A model generated the notes under the pieces. It searched no databases. It worked only from the letters and a program-made list of their open reading frames with translations, and was not told the DNA's origin. A DNA stretch of 64,000 nt from Delphinapterus leucas (taxonomy: Eukaryota > Chordata > Mammalia > Artiodactyla > Monodontidae), in assembly GCF_002288925.2 (NCBI RefSeq), contig NW_022098069.1, positions 81,996,380 to 82,060,379 on the forward strand. The letters are read 5' to 3'. Of this stretch, positions 35,161 through 47,456 are shown piece by piece (within the stretch, counting starts at the first letter, position 1; every line of letters starts with the position of its first letter). The translations under genes and the position numbers were made by a program.

Positions 35161-36329
35161 AAATATAGCAAAAATAATCATTATAATATACTTATTATAG
35201 AGAAAATATTAATTCCAAAAACTAAAAGAAATTTATTTGAATACAGCTCTTAAATTAAGAATTACATTTTACAATTTATATTTTAAATATGAAACTATAT
35301 GTAAGACTATAGATCATCTCAATTCTCTGTCTTTTTCATAGTTTCTATAATTTAGGACTTCCATGACGAAAGAAAAGAGTCAGAAGTTTAATGCACCTTA
35401 TGTCAAAAAAAGAACTTTGTGGTGACACTTATACAATTTTTCCTCTTTTTTCCATTTTTCTGATTCCCAAATGGTCAGATAGAATATATCAGTACTGAAA
35501 GCTGCATGTGAATATCTTTACTTTTTTAGAATCATGAATTTTTCCTATATACTAAGTAAGATATGCAGAAGGAACTTGCTAGCCACAATATTCATTCTGG
35601 TTTGGATCTAAGGCAGCAGGTAACAAGAGATGTCTATGTTAAATTATCTGATTAAGTTGACTGAGCAAATCTTGATTGCCTGCTTGACATGGAATCACTG
35701 TTGCACAAAAATCTTTGTGATGAGATCTGACCTTGAATCATACTTTAATGAGACCTGAAGAAAATATATATAATCTTAAGTAGCTGAAAATATTTAGTGA
35801 TTTTAAGAAGAAAACATCAGTATTCCAAACACAAAGCAAATGTGTAGAATTATCTTCCCATTATAAGGTGTGAATGCTAAAACTGAGGGGTCATTTCACT
35901 GTTTAACCAACCTCTAGGAATAGGAAACCTAATCATTTACAATTGAAACTGTAAATAACTATTGATAATCTAAAACATGAATTATTCTGAGACTTGCCAA
36001 GAGAGATCTGAAAAGACATTTCTTTAATCAAGTGTAAGAAAAGCAATAACTATCAACTTCAATAATAAATGAATGTTGAAATGTCAAGAGAAATGTTATA
36101 AGGACTGATCTATATATGTCTGCATCCTTTTTAAAATTTTGGGGTAGTTTTATCCTCTTTAAAGAGGACAACTTGCAAAAGAATAACAAAATTTAAATGT
36201 ACATCCCTGTAAAATTTTTCATATAAATAAATCCATGAGTCAGCGGGTACACAAAGATTCATTTGTATCTCTATTACTGTGTTTATCATATCATGTTAAA
36301 ACTATGTATTTATTTATTCTCCCAGTGTA
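35161..36329. other. Unassigned AT-rich interval
   Basis: About 1.2 kb with no recognised gene or repeat. Confidence 0.4.
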
Positions 36330-36420
36330 CTGTAAGCAGCCATTAGGGAGGAACAATACCTTGTTTATATCCCCAGGACCTTACATGATATGGTGCTCAA
36401 TAAACATTTGTTGAACTAAA
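36330..36420 (+). mobile_element. L2 LINE 3' terminus (sense)
   Basis: 'ccaggaccttacatgatatg', then 'gtgctcaataaacatttgtt' and 'gaact' match the L2 3' terminus. A short fragment. Confidence 0.6.
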
Positions 36421-36695
36421 CTGAGCCTTAAAAAGTAGTCTTATTCCTACAATCCCCAAACCTCAACACTAGTTCCATTGTCCTGTATAAAATAAAGAGC
36501 AGGCAAATAAGCCCTCTGGCAGAGACTCAAAGTTCATTCTCTCTTTTTTTTTTAACAGAACACCAATTTTCAGCTGTACACTTGCCACCCAATAAAAGGT
36601 CTACATTTCCCTGCCTACCTTGCAACTCAGTATGAACACGTTAGCCTGGCCATTTGGGCAATGAGTTCTTTCAAAAGGAGAAGATAAATAGACAA
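36421..36695. other. Short unassigned interval
   Basis: Nothing recognised before the L1M start. Confidence 0.4.
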
Positions 36696-36916
36696 ATTAT
36701 ATATTAAAATGTATGTTAAAAATTAAAATATAAAACATACTAGTAAAAGTAAGTATACAATCAAATTCAGAATAACATCACAATATGGCGGTGTGTTAAC
36801 CATTTAACCCTAGTGTAAGGGTAAAAGGACAAGCCACTCTAACTATAGCTACAATAATTTGTTAATTGATACACAATATAAAAAGAGGCAAATTGTGACA
36901 TCAAAAACATAAAATA

Positions 36917-37215
36917 GGGCTTCCCTGGTGGCGCAGTGGTTGAGAATCTGTCTGCCAATGCAGGGGACACGGGTTCGAGCCCTGGTCTGGGAAGATCCCA
37001 CATGCCGCGGAGCAACTAGGCCCGTGAGCCACAACTACTGAGCCTGCGCGTCTGGAGCCTGTGCTCCGCAACAAGAGAGGCCACGACAGTGAGAGGCCAG
37101 CACACCGCGATGAAGAGTGGCCCCCGCGAGCCGCAACTAGTGAAAGCCCTTGCACAGAAACAAAGACCCAACACAGGCAAAAATAAATAAATAAATTTAT
37201 TTTTAAAAAAACAAC
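36917..37215 (+). mobile_element. CHR-type SINE, long form
   Basis: Starts 'gggcttccctggtggcgcag', B-box-like 'gggttcgagccctggtctgg', then one 'ccacaactactgagcctg' unit, 'ccgcaacaagagaggccacg' and an AAATA-rich tail. Perfect 13-bp target-site duplication 'aaaacataaaata' at 36904-36916 and 37216-37228. It lies within the L1M. Confidence 0.95.
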
Positions 37216-40200
37216 AAAACATAAAATAGATGATATATCAATTATAACCCCAAAAATAAATAAATAAAAGAAAAAACTTAAAACCAAAGTGACAACTCAT
37301 AACAAAAAGCCATAAATTATGGAAGGGAGTAAAATGACAGTGTTTTTATATGTGATCAAAGTTAAGTTAATATTACCATAAAATAGTCTGTTATATCTAC
37401 AAGATGTTTTCTATAAACCTAATGGTAACCACAAAGCAAAAGCCTACTATAGATTCACAGAAGATTAAGGAAAGGGATTCAAAGCATAACACTATGGAAA
37501 ATCATCAATTCAAAAGGAAGGCAGCAAGAGAGGAAGACAGAAACAAGGGAAATTACAAAACAGCCAGAAAATAATTAATAAAATGACATTAATAAGTTCT
37601 TACCTATCAATAATTACCCTAAATGTAAACTGATTAAATTCTTCAGTCAAAAAGTACAAAATGGCTGGATGGAAAAAAAAAACAAACAACCCTATGTTGC
37701 CTATAAGAGACTCACTTCAGCTCTAAGGACATACATAGGATCTTAGTGCAGGGATGGAAAAATATATTCCATGCAAATGGAAACTAAAGGAGGAGAGTGG
37801 GGTAGCTATACTTATATCAGATAAAATAGACTTTAAGCCAAACACTGTAAAAAGAGACAAAAGATTAGCGTATAATGATAAAGGTCTCAGTTCATCAAGA
37901 GGATATAACAATCATAAACATATATGCACCCGACACTGAAGAGCCTAAATGCTAACAGATCTGAAGTGAGAAATAGACAACAATACAATAATAGTAGGGG
38001 ATTTCAATACCCCATATTCAATAAAGGAAAGATCATCCAAACAGATAGTCAACAAAGAAATGTTGAAATTGAACTACGCTTTAGACCAAATGGATATAAC
38101 AGACATATATATAAAACATTCCATCCAATAGCCACTGAATACATGTTCTTCTAAAGTGCACAAAAAAAATTTTCTAGGGTATATTACATAATAGGTCACA
38201 AAATAAGTCTTAGCGAATTTAAGATTAAAATGAAATCAAGTATCTTTTCCAACTGCAGTGACTTGAAACGAAAATCAACAACAGAAGGAAAGCTGGAAAG
38301 TTCAAATATGTGTAAATTAAACAACACACTCCTGAACAACCCATGGGCCAAAAGAGAAATTAAAAATATCTTGAAACAAATGAAAATGGAAAGACAACAT
38401 ACCAAAAGCTATGGGATGTAGAAAAGCAGTTCTAAGAGGGAAGTTTATAGTGACACATGCCTACATTTAAGAAAAAAGAAAGATCTAAGACATACAACCT
38501 AAGGTTACACTTCAAGGAATTAGAAAAAGAAAAACAAACCAAGCCCAAAGTTAGTAGAAGGAAGGAAATAACAGAGATCAGAGCAGAAATAAATGAAATA
38601 GAGACCAGAAGGACAGTAGAAAAGATCAACAAAACTAAGAGCTGGATTTTTGAAAGGATAAACAAATTGACAAAACTTTGGCTCGACGAATGAAGGAAAA
38701 AAGAGAGAAAACCCAAATAAATAAAATCAGATATGAAAGAGGAGACATTAAAACTAATAACACAGGAAAACAGAGGATCATAAGGGACTACTAGCAACAG
38801 TTATACTCCAACAAGTTGGGTAATCTAGAAGAAATGGATAAATTCCTATAACACAGAACCAACCAAGACTGAATTAAAAAAAAAAAAGAAAGAAAGAAAA
38901 TAGACAATGTGTACAGACCAATAACAAGTAAGGAGACTGAAGCAGTAATTAAAATTTTCCTAACAAAGAAAAGGTCAGGTCCAATCCTTCTCAAACTCTT
39001 CCAAAAAGTTGAAAAGGAGGGAATGGTCCCAAACTCATTTTAGGAGGCTAGCATTACCCTAAACTAAGTCAGATGAGAACACTGCAAGAAAAGAAAACTT
39101 GATGAATATCCTTGATGAATATAGACGCAAAATCTCTTAACAAAATATTAACAAACTGAATTCAACAGCACATAAAAAGAATCATATACCATGATCAAGT
39201 GGGATTTACCCCTGGGATGCACAGATGGTTCGACATAGGTAAATGAATAAATGTAATGCACTACATTAATAGAATGAAAAATAAAAACAATATGATCACC
39301 TCAATAGATGTAGAAAAAGCTTTTGGCAAAATACAGCATCATTTAATGATAAAAACACTCAACAAACTGTAATATAGAAGGAGTATACCTCAACATAATA
39401 AAAGCCATATATGAGAAGTTCACAGCTAACATCATACTCAATGGTGAAAGGTTGAAAACTTTTCCTCTAAGGTCAGGAACAAGACAAGAGTGATCACTCT
39501 CACATGTCTATTCAACATATTACCGGAAGTCCTAGCCAGAGTAATTAGGCAAGAAAAAAAATAAATAAAGGCATTCAAATCAGAAAGGAAGAAGTAAAAT
39601 TGTCTCTGATTACCGATGATATAATCTTATATATAGAAAATCCTACAGGCTCCACCAAAAACTGTTTGAACTGATCAACAAACTCAGCAGTTTCAGGAAT
39701 CAAAATCAACATACAGAAAACAGTTGTATGTCTATGCAGTAATAATGAAATACCTGAAAAATAAATTTAAAAAAGAAATCCCATTTATAACAGCATCCAA
39801 AACAATAAAATACTTCGGAATATATTTAATCAAGGAGGTGAAAGTTTTAATCAAGGAGCTGAAAACCATAAGACTTTGATGATAGAAACTGAAGAAGACA
39901 CAAGTATCCTATATTCAGGGATTAGAAGAAATAATATTGTTAAATTGTCCATACTACCCAAAGCACCTATAGATTCAATGTAATCCATACCAAAATTCCA
40001 TTTCATTTTTCACAGAAATAGAAAAAACAATCCTAAAATTTGTACGAAACCACAAAAGACCCCAAATAGCAATCTTGAGAAAGAAGAACAAAGCTGGAGG
40101 CATCATACCCCCTGATTTCAAACTATACCTTTAAACTATAGAACGCAGAACAGCATAAAAACAGACACATAGATCAACTGAACAGAACTGAGAGCCCAGA

Positions 40201-40350
40201 AATAAACTCACACATAGAGGTCAGCTAATATTTGATAAGAGAGGGAAAAAATAGTCTCTTCAATAAATGGTGCTGGGAAAACTGGATAATCACATACAGA
40301 AGAATGAAATTGGACTCTAATGTTACACTACTCGCAAAAATTAATTAAAA

Positions 40351-41290
40351 ACATAAGAAGTTGAGACACAGATGTAGAGAACAAACGTAGGGACACCAAA
40401 GGGGGAAAACCATGGTGGGTGGGGATGGTGTTGTGCTGAATTGGGCGATTGGGATTGACATGTATACACTGATGTGTATAAAATTGATGACTGATAAGAA
40501 CCTGCAGTACAAAGAAAGAAACAAACAAATACTAATACTAAACTTTCTTTGGGTTATTTGTATGGAAATATGTTAATATAAATGTTTCAGACGTTACATG
40601 AAATTTCTAAAAATCTTATATGTTCTGGTATAATGTTATGTCATAATTCTAGTTATTACTTTAAAATGTATATCTCAGAAATAACTAAATTTCCTTGTCA
40701 ATTGCATTATTATGAACTTTCATCAAATCTTTAACTGTGGTCATTTTTAAGTCTTTTGTCGTTTACAGACAGTTCTGGGTGTGCTCTGATGCTTTTGCAA
40801 AAATGTTCCTGTAAAAGGGTTTCATCTTCAAGGAATTCATGGAAAAGACTCTGACAAGTACATGTTTCTGGTAACTGACTATACTGCTGAACTGAATGAA
40901 TAAGCATTTTCAGAACTCTAATGGAAAACTGATGAATTCATAAAAGTGCTAACAAAAGATCAAGATGAAAAAAAATTAATTACACGGGACTGAGTGAACT
41001 GATGAGGGTGATTACAATTTTTGCGAGTTTCTGTTTGAATAATAAAAAAAAAATCCCACAAGGACTCAGAGGCAAAAAAATATACAAATCAATTTTCACT
41101 GCAAAGTAAAGGAGCTGTTACAGTGGAGGATTAATGGACTGAATGTCAATATTATGACATAGTATGAGTGTGTTTCATGTTTGGTAATTGCAATCATTGT
41201 TGCTTTTGTTGTGGCCATCCATTTACAATGCTTGGTGTCAGTTTATTTATCTCTTGTAAAAATAAAATACAGCGTGTGTGTGTGAAAAAA
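40351..41290 (+). mobile_element. Chimeric retroinsertion: short L1 3' UTR fused to unidentified sequence with A-tail
   Basis: 40361-40530 reads as an L1 3' UTR of a different lineage ('agacacagatgtagagaaca', 'attgggattgacatgtatac', 'gataagaacctgcagtac'). It runs on into ~750 bp I cannot assign, which ends 'gtaaaaataaaatacagc', a (TG) run and a short A-run at ~41290. The host L1M resumes at ~41304. Flanks share 'aaaaattaattaaaa' and a near-match, compatible with a target-site duplication. It may be an L1 3' transduction or an L1/mRNA template-switch chimera. No frame longer than ~60 codons was seen in the unidentified part. Confidence 0.65.
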
Positions 41291-42008
41291 AATTAATTTA
41301 AAATGAATTAAAAACGTAAGACCCAAAAAACTCCTAGAAGCAAACACTGGGGAAAACTCTTTGACATTGTTCTCAGAAACAATTTTTTGAATATTACACC
41401 AACATAGCAGGCAACAAAAGCAAAAATAAGTATATGGGACTGCATCAAACTAAGAAAAGTAATTTTTTCATAGCAAAAAAAAAAAAAATGAAGAAAATAA
41501 AAAGGCAATCTACAGAATGATAGAAAATACTTGCAAGTCAAATATTGGATAAGGGGTTAATATCCAAAATATAAAAGGAATTCATACAACTCAAGAGCAA
41601 AAGCCAAACAATCTAATTTAAAAATGGGCAGAGGAACTGAATGGACATTTTTTTTTTCCAAAGAAGACATACAAATGGCCAACACGTACATGAAAAAGTG
41701 CTCAATTTTACTAATAATCAGGAAAATGCAAATCAAAACCACAATGAGATATCAACTCACTCATGTTAGAACGGCTATCATCAAGAAGACCAAGAGATAA
41801 CAAATATTGGTGAGAAGAATGCGGAGAAAAAGGAATTCTTGTGCACTGTTGGTGGGAATGTAAAATGGTACAGCCATTATGAAGAACAGTATGAGTTTCC
41901 TCAAAAAGTTAAAAATAGAACTGACATATGATCCAGCAATCCCACTTCTGGGTATATATCCAAAGGAAGTGAAATCAGGATCTCAAAGAGATACCTGTGC
42001 TCCCATGT

Positions 42009-42062
42009 TCAAAATCTGGCTCCCAAGTCTGTGCTCCTAACCACTATGACTGTTTCCAAAGT
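42009..42062 (-). mobile_element. Possible MIR fragment (antisense)
   Basis: 'caaaatctggctcccaagtc' and 'tgtgctcctaaccactatga' match the reverse complement of the MIR 5' part. Short. Confidence 0.5.
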
Positions 42063-42507
42063 ATTTAGGTAATGGAGATTTAAAAACAAAAAATTTCTCT
42101 GGAAATTCTTCAAGTTGTATACTTGTGATTTGTCCATATTTCTGTGTGTATGTTATACCTTAAATTTAAAAATTTAGTTTAAAAATATACTTTAAGAAGA
42201 ACTATGGGAATTTTTATCATGCTAGGTACGAGAGGAATATAAATCCAGGGTCTCTGACTTCCAGAGGATTCTAGGCAATTAACACCTGATACTATTAGGA
42301 AATAAGAGATGATGGAAGGAGTGGAAGGTTGCAGATTTGAAAGGAGATATCTTAGTTAAAATATCATTTTCTTAACCAAAAAAACTTTTTTTAAGATCAA
42401 AAGATCCTATATATTTAAAGACAGAAGAGAAGAAAATAATTTGTGCATAAAGGAAGACAAAGTTAAAAGCAAGAGCCTGTGTGATTCGGCAATAGATAAA
42501 TAAATCA
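42063..42507. other. Unassigned interval with an L1M-like 3' scrap
   Basis: 'cttcaagttgtatacttgtg' and 'gtgtatgttataccttaaat' (~42110-42170) resemble an L1M 3' terminus. The rest is unassigned. Confidence 0.45.
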
Positions 42508-42697
42508 CAAGAGGTTGGCAAACTATGGCCTATGGGGCAAATTCATCCCACTGCCTATTTTTGTAAGTACAGATTTAGTGGAAGACAGCACTGTGGCTTA
42601 ATTTACTTATTGAGCCAGTGGGACAGAGACACCATGGCCTACAGAGACTAAAATAATTACTATCCGGCCCCTTACTGAAAAAGTTTGGCAACCCTTG
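42508..42697 (+). mobile_element. hAT-type non-autonomous DNA transposon fragment
   Basis: Near-complementary ends: 'caagaggttggcaaac' and 'gtttggcaacccttg'. Internally 'tgcctatttttgtaagtaca' and 'tactatccggccccttactg', an order I recognise from mammalian MER-type hAT elements (exact name uncertain). No convincing 8-bp target-site duplication remains. Confidence 0.75.
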
Positions 42698-43139
42698 ATC
42701 TAGAAAAAGTTAAAAATTTTAATAATCCATATTTTTTAATAATATTCTGTGAAATGAGATCCATCTAAAAATTTTTAAATGTCTTCTAGAAAGCCAGTGT
42801 GGCTGACTTTACTTCCCTAGTCCTTTGAGTGAATGTATGATACATGTGTGTTCTTAGTGGTAACTGCACTTCCAAAATCAAGGCCACTTAACTGTTAAAT
42901 TAGAATCTGGGGTATAGATATAAAATGCTTTAAATAAAATGGAGATTAATTAGGAATTCAAATGCATTAACATTACGTGAATGGTCAATTAAATAACTAA
43001 TTACGTTGAAAAATTAGTTGCCCGCTTAAGTAGCTGACTGTACCCCATCACATATTTTTTCTCAGCCCACACAGGTGCTGCATGTCTCCTAGACTTCTGG
43101 CCTTCATATTTAATGATCAGAATAGCCAGACATTTTTTA
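42698..43139. other. Unassigned AT-rich interval
   Basis: No gene or repeat was recognised. Confidence 0.4.
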
Positions 43140-43265
43140 ACTGTTCAATTATCTATTCATTCTACAAGCATATAACGAATGACAATTTTGTGCTAGGAAC
43201 TATATTAGCATTTAGGAGTATAGTGAAAAAGATGGTCCCTCAACTCAAAAAACTCACTTTTCTCT
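43140..43265 (-). mobile_element. L2 LINE fragment (antisense)
   Basis: The + strand has 'tctattcattctacaagcat', 'tttgtgctaggaactatatt', 'aggagtatagtgaaaaagat' and 'ggtccctcaactcaaaaaac', the reverse complement of the L2 3' end. Confidence 0.65.
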
Positions 43266-43320
43266 CATACGTTTTAGTTCTCACTCCAAAAGCTACACAT
43301 CCCTATGGCATTAAGTTTAT

Positions 43321-43395
43321 ACAGTAAGCCCTCCATATCTGTGGATGTGGAGCCCAGGGATACAGAGGACCAACTGAATCCCTATAATAGGATGC
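43321..43395 (-). mobile_element. MER2-like (Tigger) DNA transposon end fragment
   Basis: 'acagtaagccctccatatct' followed by 'gtggatgtggagc' resembles one end of a MER2-type Tigger element. Only ~75 bp remain, so this is tentative. Confidence 0.45.
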
Positions 43396-44627
43396 ACAAA
43401 GAAAGAAACATTGCTACTATGACAACTGATGTTGAAGGGAGATTTGCTTGGTTGGTAAAACATTTGTCTGGGCCCATTGATTGTACCCATGTTGGCTCTC
43501 AGGATGGTGTGGAGGAGAGAGGCTGAAAGTAAAACGGGCAAATTTACCCCACATAACTAAGTACCGTCAACTTTTGATTCCTCCTGGTGACTTGGAAACT
43601 CTTCCTTAACATTTGGGAAATAGAGATGGAAGGTGGATTTTGGTTAGGGTGAGGGTGAACCCCAGCAATACGTGGGAAGTCTGGGACACAAAGAAATACA
43701 TGAGGGAGTGATTTCCATACAGGAAGAATATCTGACCAAAGTGAAGAATTGCAGAACGTCTAATATTCAAGTTTAATTGATCTCTTAGTCTGTACTTTAA
43801 TGAACTTCCATTTTTTTCTAGATTTTCAGTTACCCAACCCAACAGCCTTGGGTTAATGATTCTTTTGGGAAATGAAGGAGAAATGCCCAACCTTGGGATA
43901 AAGCCCCAAGAACCAGGAAGAAGCAGGCAGAGATGATGAGAAGCAATCCAGGATAGAGTTTGGAGTTGAAGATGCAGGCAGGCATCCACTGGGAGAGTAT
44001 AAGTGCCAGCAGGCCGGAGTTCTCAGAAACCCTCGAAATGACACTGAACTTCTCACAGTGGTTGGAATGGGGCCTTGAGTGTTTTATTTGGACGTAAAAG
44101 ACAAAGGCCCCAAGAAGCCTTTTGGGGACTTGGAAACTTTCAGCTTATTACTATGAGCCTGATTTTTGCCTCATGTTATGCATATTTAAATCACACTGAC
44201 CTTCCCCAGTGGAGCACGAGCACATGTCGTATTTATCTTTTCATTTCTTCTGTACCAAGTTAGTGTACTATAGAGCAGGAGCTCGTTAAATTAAGGAGGA
44301 AAAGGATTTCAGAAGCAGCAGGAAGACTGCATAAAAACGATGATCTTTGTTTCCACATAAGAAGCAATATGGAATTGGCTGAGGACTAAATAAATTACTT
44401 TTGTCTAGTTGAGTTTCCCCAACTGAAAATAGTTTCTCTACGGTTAGGAGTGGGGAAGGGTGGGAATTGTGTCAGGGAGTAGACGTTCAGAATAGTTGTA
44501 AATGAAGTTGCAAAATGGAAAGAACTTCTTCTGTAACAAAACTTCAGTCTGGGAGAAAAAAAAGTAAAAGAGGGGAATGTATTTGCCTTTTCAATAAAGA
44601 GAAAATAGGAATCCTTAATGCTAATGT
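43396..44627. other. Unassigned interval
   Basis: About 1.2 kb with no recognised gene or repeat. Confidence 0.4.
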
Positions 44628-45147
44628 TGTAACAGAGAAGAACAAACCTGACTCTATAGTGAATCAGTTCCTTTAGTCCTAATTCTTGTGCTCTGTTGCC
44701 TGTGCTTAGTCATGCTGGCTCTGCGCCTTTGTAGAAGAATGTTGCCTATAGCCTGAAATACACAGACTAGCCCATTCTCAAGGCTCTTATCTCTAAAAGT
44801 ATAACGCCGTTCCACTCATATAGAGATAAAAAAGTCACAGAACAGAGAATAACATTTGTCTTCTGGGGGGTTTATAGGAACACTGTGACCAGATCTATAT
44901 GGACAACTGCAAGAACAAAGTGTTCTGGTACCGTGAAGTTTCCAACAACCAACCACACCCTCTCCCCTTTTAGTATAAAAGAAGCCTGAAATCTAACCCG
45001 GGTAAGATGATTCTTTGGGACACTCGTCCACCGTCTTCTCGGTCAGCTGGCTTTCCAAATAAAGTCACTATTCCTTGCCCCTACAACACATCTCTTCATT
45101 TATTGGCCTGTTGTGCAGCAAGCAGTATGAGCATGGACTTGGTAACA
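44628..45147 (+). mobile_element. Solo ERV LTR, copy B (class-I-like), sense
   Basis: About 520 bp with the same landmarks as the LTR at 21204: 'gcctgtgcttagtcatgctg', 'aagaatgttgcctatagcct', a 'gagataaaaaagtcacagaa' block and terminal 'gacttggtaaca'. A TATA-like 'agtataaaagaag' (~44973) and an AATAAA at ~45058 fit a U3/R structure. No adjoining proviral genes. Divergence from copy A shows these are two old, independent insertions of one family. Confidence 0.78.
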
Positions 45148-45349
45148 ATTTGACTTATTCTGTGGATCATATATGATATGAACCAGAGATTTCTAAACAT
45201 AACTGTACAATATTGAAAATATATGCTCAGGTTCAATCTCTGGACATTCCGATATTTTTGGTCTGAGTAGACCTTTGAAATCTATATTTTTATTCTATTT
45301 CCTACAGCACGTTGAAATCCTAGAGGAAAGTTTCTATTCCTTCTGGGTT
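45148..45349. other. Short unassigned interval
   Basis: Nothing recognised. Confidence 0.4.
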
Positions 45350-45550
45350 TTTTTCCTGCGATACGTAGGCCTCTCACTTTTGTGGCCTCTCCCGTTGCGG
45401 AGCACAGGCTCCGGACGCGCAGGCTCAGTGGCCATGGCTCACGGGCCCAGCCGCTCCACGGCATGTGGGATTTTCCCGGACCGGGGCACGACCCCACGTC
45501 CCCTGCATCGGCAGGCGGACTCTCAACCACTGCGCCACTAGGGAAGCCCC
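45350..45550 (-). mobile_element. CHR-type SINE, GC-rich form, with short tail (antisense)
   Basis: 'ctgcgatacgtaggcctctc', 'ggctcacgggcccagccgct', a reversed B-box 'gcacgaccccacgtcccctg' and 'ccactagggaagcccc'. The antisense A-tail is only ~7 T. Flanks 'ttctgggttttttt' and 'ctactggtcttttt' resemble a decayed target-site duplication. Confidence 0.93.
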
Positions 45551-47447
45551 CTACTGGTCTTTTTAATCCCAGGTCTCGCATGCTTACTGAATTAATAATG
45601 TGTTCTCAATGCAACATCTGTCTCTTGCCTTCAGAAATTCAAAATTTATCAACAGAGATAGTTTAATCTAATTTTCACCCTGTTTTGCTTTAAATGAATC
45701 TTCCCAATGCCAGTATTACGTATACCTAAGACACTCATCATCCTGCCCAGTAAGCAGAAAACTTAGGGAATGGCTGAAATAAGGCTCTCGGCTAGGAAAA
45801 AAATTGGTAGCAAAAAAAAAAAAAAGGGAAAAAGTGCTGAATAAGTAACTTTTATTATGTCATTAATGGACAAGATGATATTAGTAGCAGCAGCATATAG
45901 AGAAAATTTTGTTTTCATGCTTCAGACTTTCAATCTGTAATTGTTTTCTTGCATTCACCTTAAATACTATAACAGATCAATCAATTCTATCCATAGATAG
46001 AAATAGAGAGAAATAAAAAGATAGAGATAGATAAAGAAACAGTAAGGAATCTTACAATTTAAAACACGTCACACAAAAAATCCGATTAGAAAAAGAAAGG
46101 GAAATCCAGATTTCTCAGTGTAAATTCTTCATTTGTTGTTTGACTTTAAATGTAATAATGTCCATTTCTGGCATGTAATTATGTGGTTCTGTTTCAGATG
46201 GTGATATAATAAATGTGGCTTCAGTACTTTTATTCACCCTCTGTTCATGAGATTCTAAGTTGGGGCATCAGCTTTGTTTAGCAACTTAAACTGAGAGGAT
46301 ACAAGATATGTTTTAAGAAAGCTAAGAACAGGAAAATTGTTGCAAAGCTCATTTTCTGATAGAAGATAGCAGAAAAGTTTGGAGTCCACACAATACCCAC
46401 AAATGTTATGACATGGGAGTTCCAATGACTTGAAACTTCTGAAGGAGAAAAAAGTCTATTTCCCCCAATTGAAAAAGCACAATTCTGGAATAGTTCTATT
46501 CACACCACACCAAAGCTTTCAAAGTATTTATATAACATTACCACCCATGTTTCTGAGATGCAGCCACTTAATTTTCATAAACACACACACACACAGCTTT
46601 CTGCAAGAGGATGCATTTTACAATTCATGAGTATATTCTATGTAGTTTGTTCTCCACGAGAACTAATAATAAGTCAAGGGTATATTTTACAACTGAGAGC
46701 ATATTAAAAATGAGAACATACTGCATTCAATTCCCAAATTTAGTTAATGATTCATTTTTTCTGTGTAAATGAAAGTGTGCTACACTGATGCTACGAGCCT
46801 AGGCCTAGAGAAAAAGGAAATTCCTTGGTAGTCAAGAGAACTGGGAAAGATCAGGATGATATCGCTGTGCACTTAGACCAGGTGTAATTAATTTAACAAG
46901 TTATTGGGAGATCCAAAGGTCACAGCTGTTCCAATACTTCATTCAGTTCCCATAAGTCAGAAAGGTACTGCCCTGTCCCTGTTAGATTAACAAAAACTGA
47001 CCAAGATAAGCAATGAAAATAAATTAAAAGAAGAAAATTTGAAGAGTTCTAAAATTAACCAAGGTAAGTCCCACATTCACACTTTTCCAGAGAAAGAGAA
47101 TAAGTATTTTGTAAGTGTGCTGAAACCTACTCTTACGGACTCCCTAAAACTGATTTCTAAATTTTCAGGAATTTTGTGAGCCAGTTGTCAACTTAACAGT
47201 AGCTTGAATTTGGCCATAGTGGGAGTATCTTCAACAGGGAAACCAGAAAATGCTACAAGTCTGGACCTTCTGTTCCCCCAGAGAGTCTTTTTATTGAGAA
47301 ACATTTGCTTTGGGACAACTGCTTCTCAATTTCAAAATGTATTCACTTTTTATGGTTCTATTTTTAGAAATTATCTGGAAAACACATGAAACTCTATGTT
47401 GGGACAGAATTTATTACCCTAAAAAGCAATACTTTAGATCAAGAAAC
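45551..47447. other. Unassigned interval with simple repeats
   Basis: About 1.9 kb without a recognised gene. GATA/GAAA-type low-complexity sequence lies at ~45993-46040 and a short (AC)n at ~46582-46596. Confidence 0.4.
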
Positions 47448-47456
47448 AAGTTGCCC

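Larger units (their letters stand above)
36696..42008 (+). mobile_element. Long decayed L1M (5' end of ORF2 to C-terminal region), multiply interrupted
   Basis: Sense strand: ORF1/ORF2 spacer landmarks ('cataacactatggaaaatca', 'gcagcaagagaggaag'), the endonuclease domain with 'GDFN'-like 'gtaggggatttcaatacc' (~37995), RT motif A as '[13 protein letters not shown]' (39301-39339, catalytic Asp present), the 'DD' of the RT active site in '[13 protein letters not shown]' (~39607), then a C-terminal part ending near 42008. It is broken by many stops. A SINE (36917-37215) and a chimeric insertion (~40350-41290) interrupt it. Net L1 length is about 4.1 kb, so it is one of the most complete old L1s in the window. 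Confidence 0.85.

Noticed and set aside
21204..45147. A single ERV provirus bounded by the two LTRs
   Set aside because: The LTRs are 23 kb apart, diverged from each other, and no retroviral internal region lies between; the interval holds unrelated older repeats.
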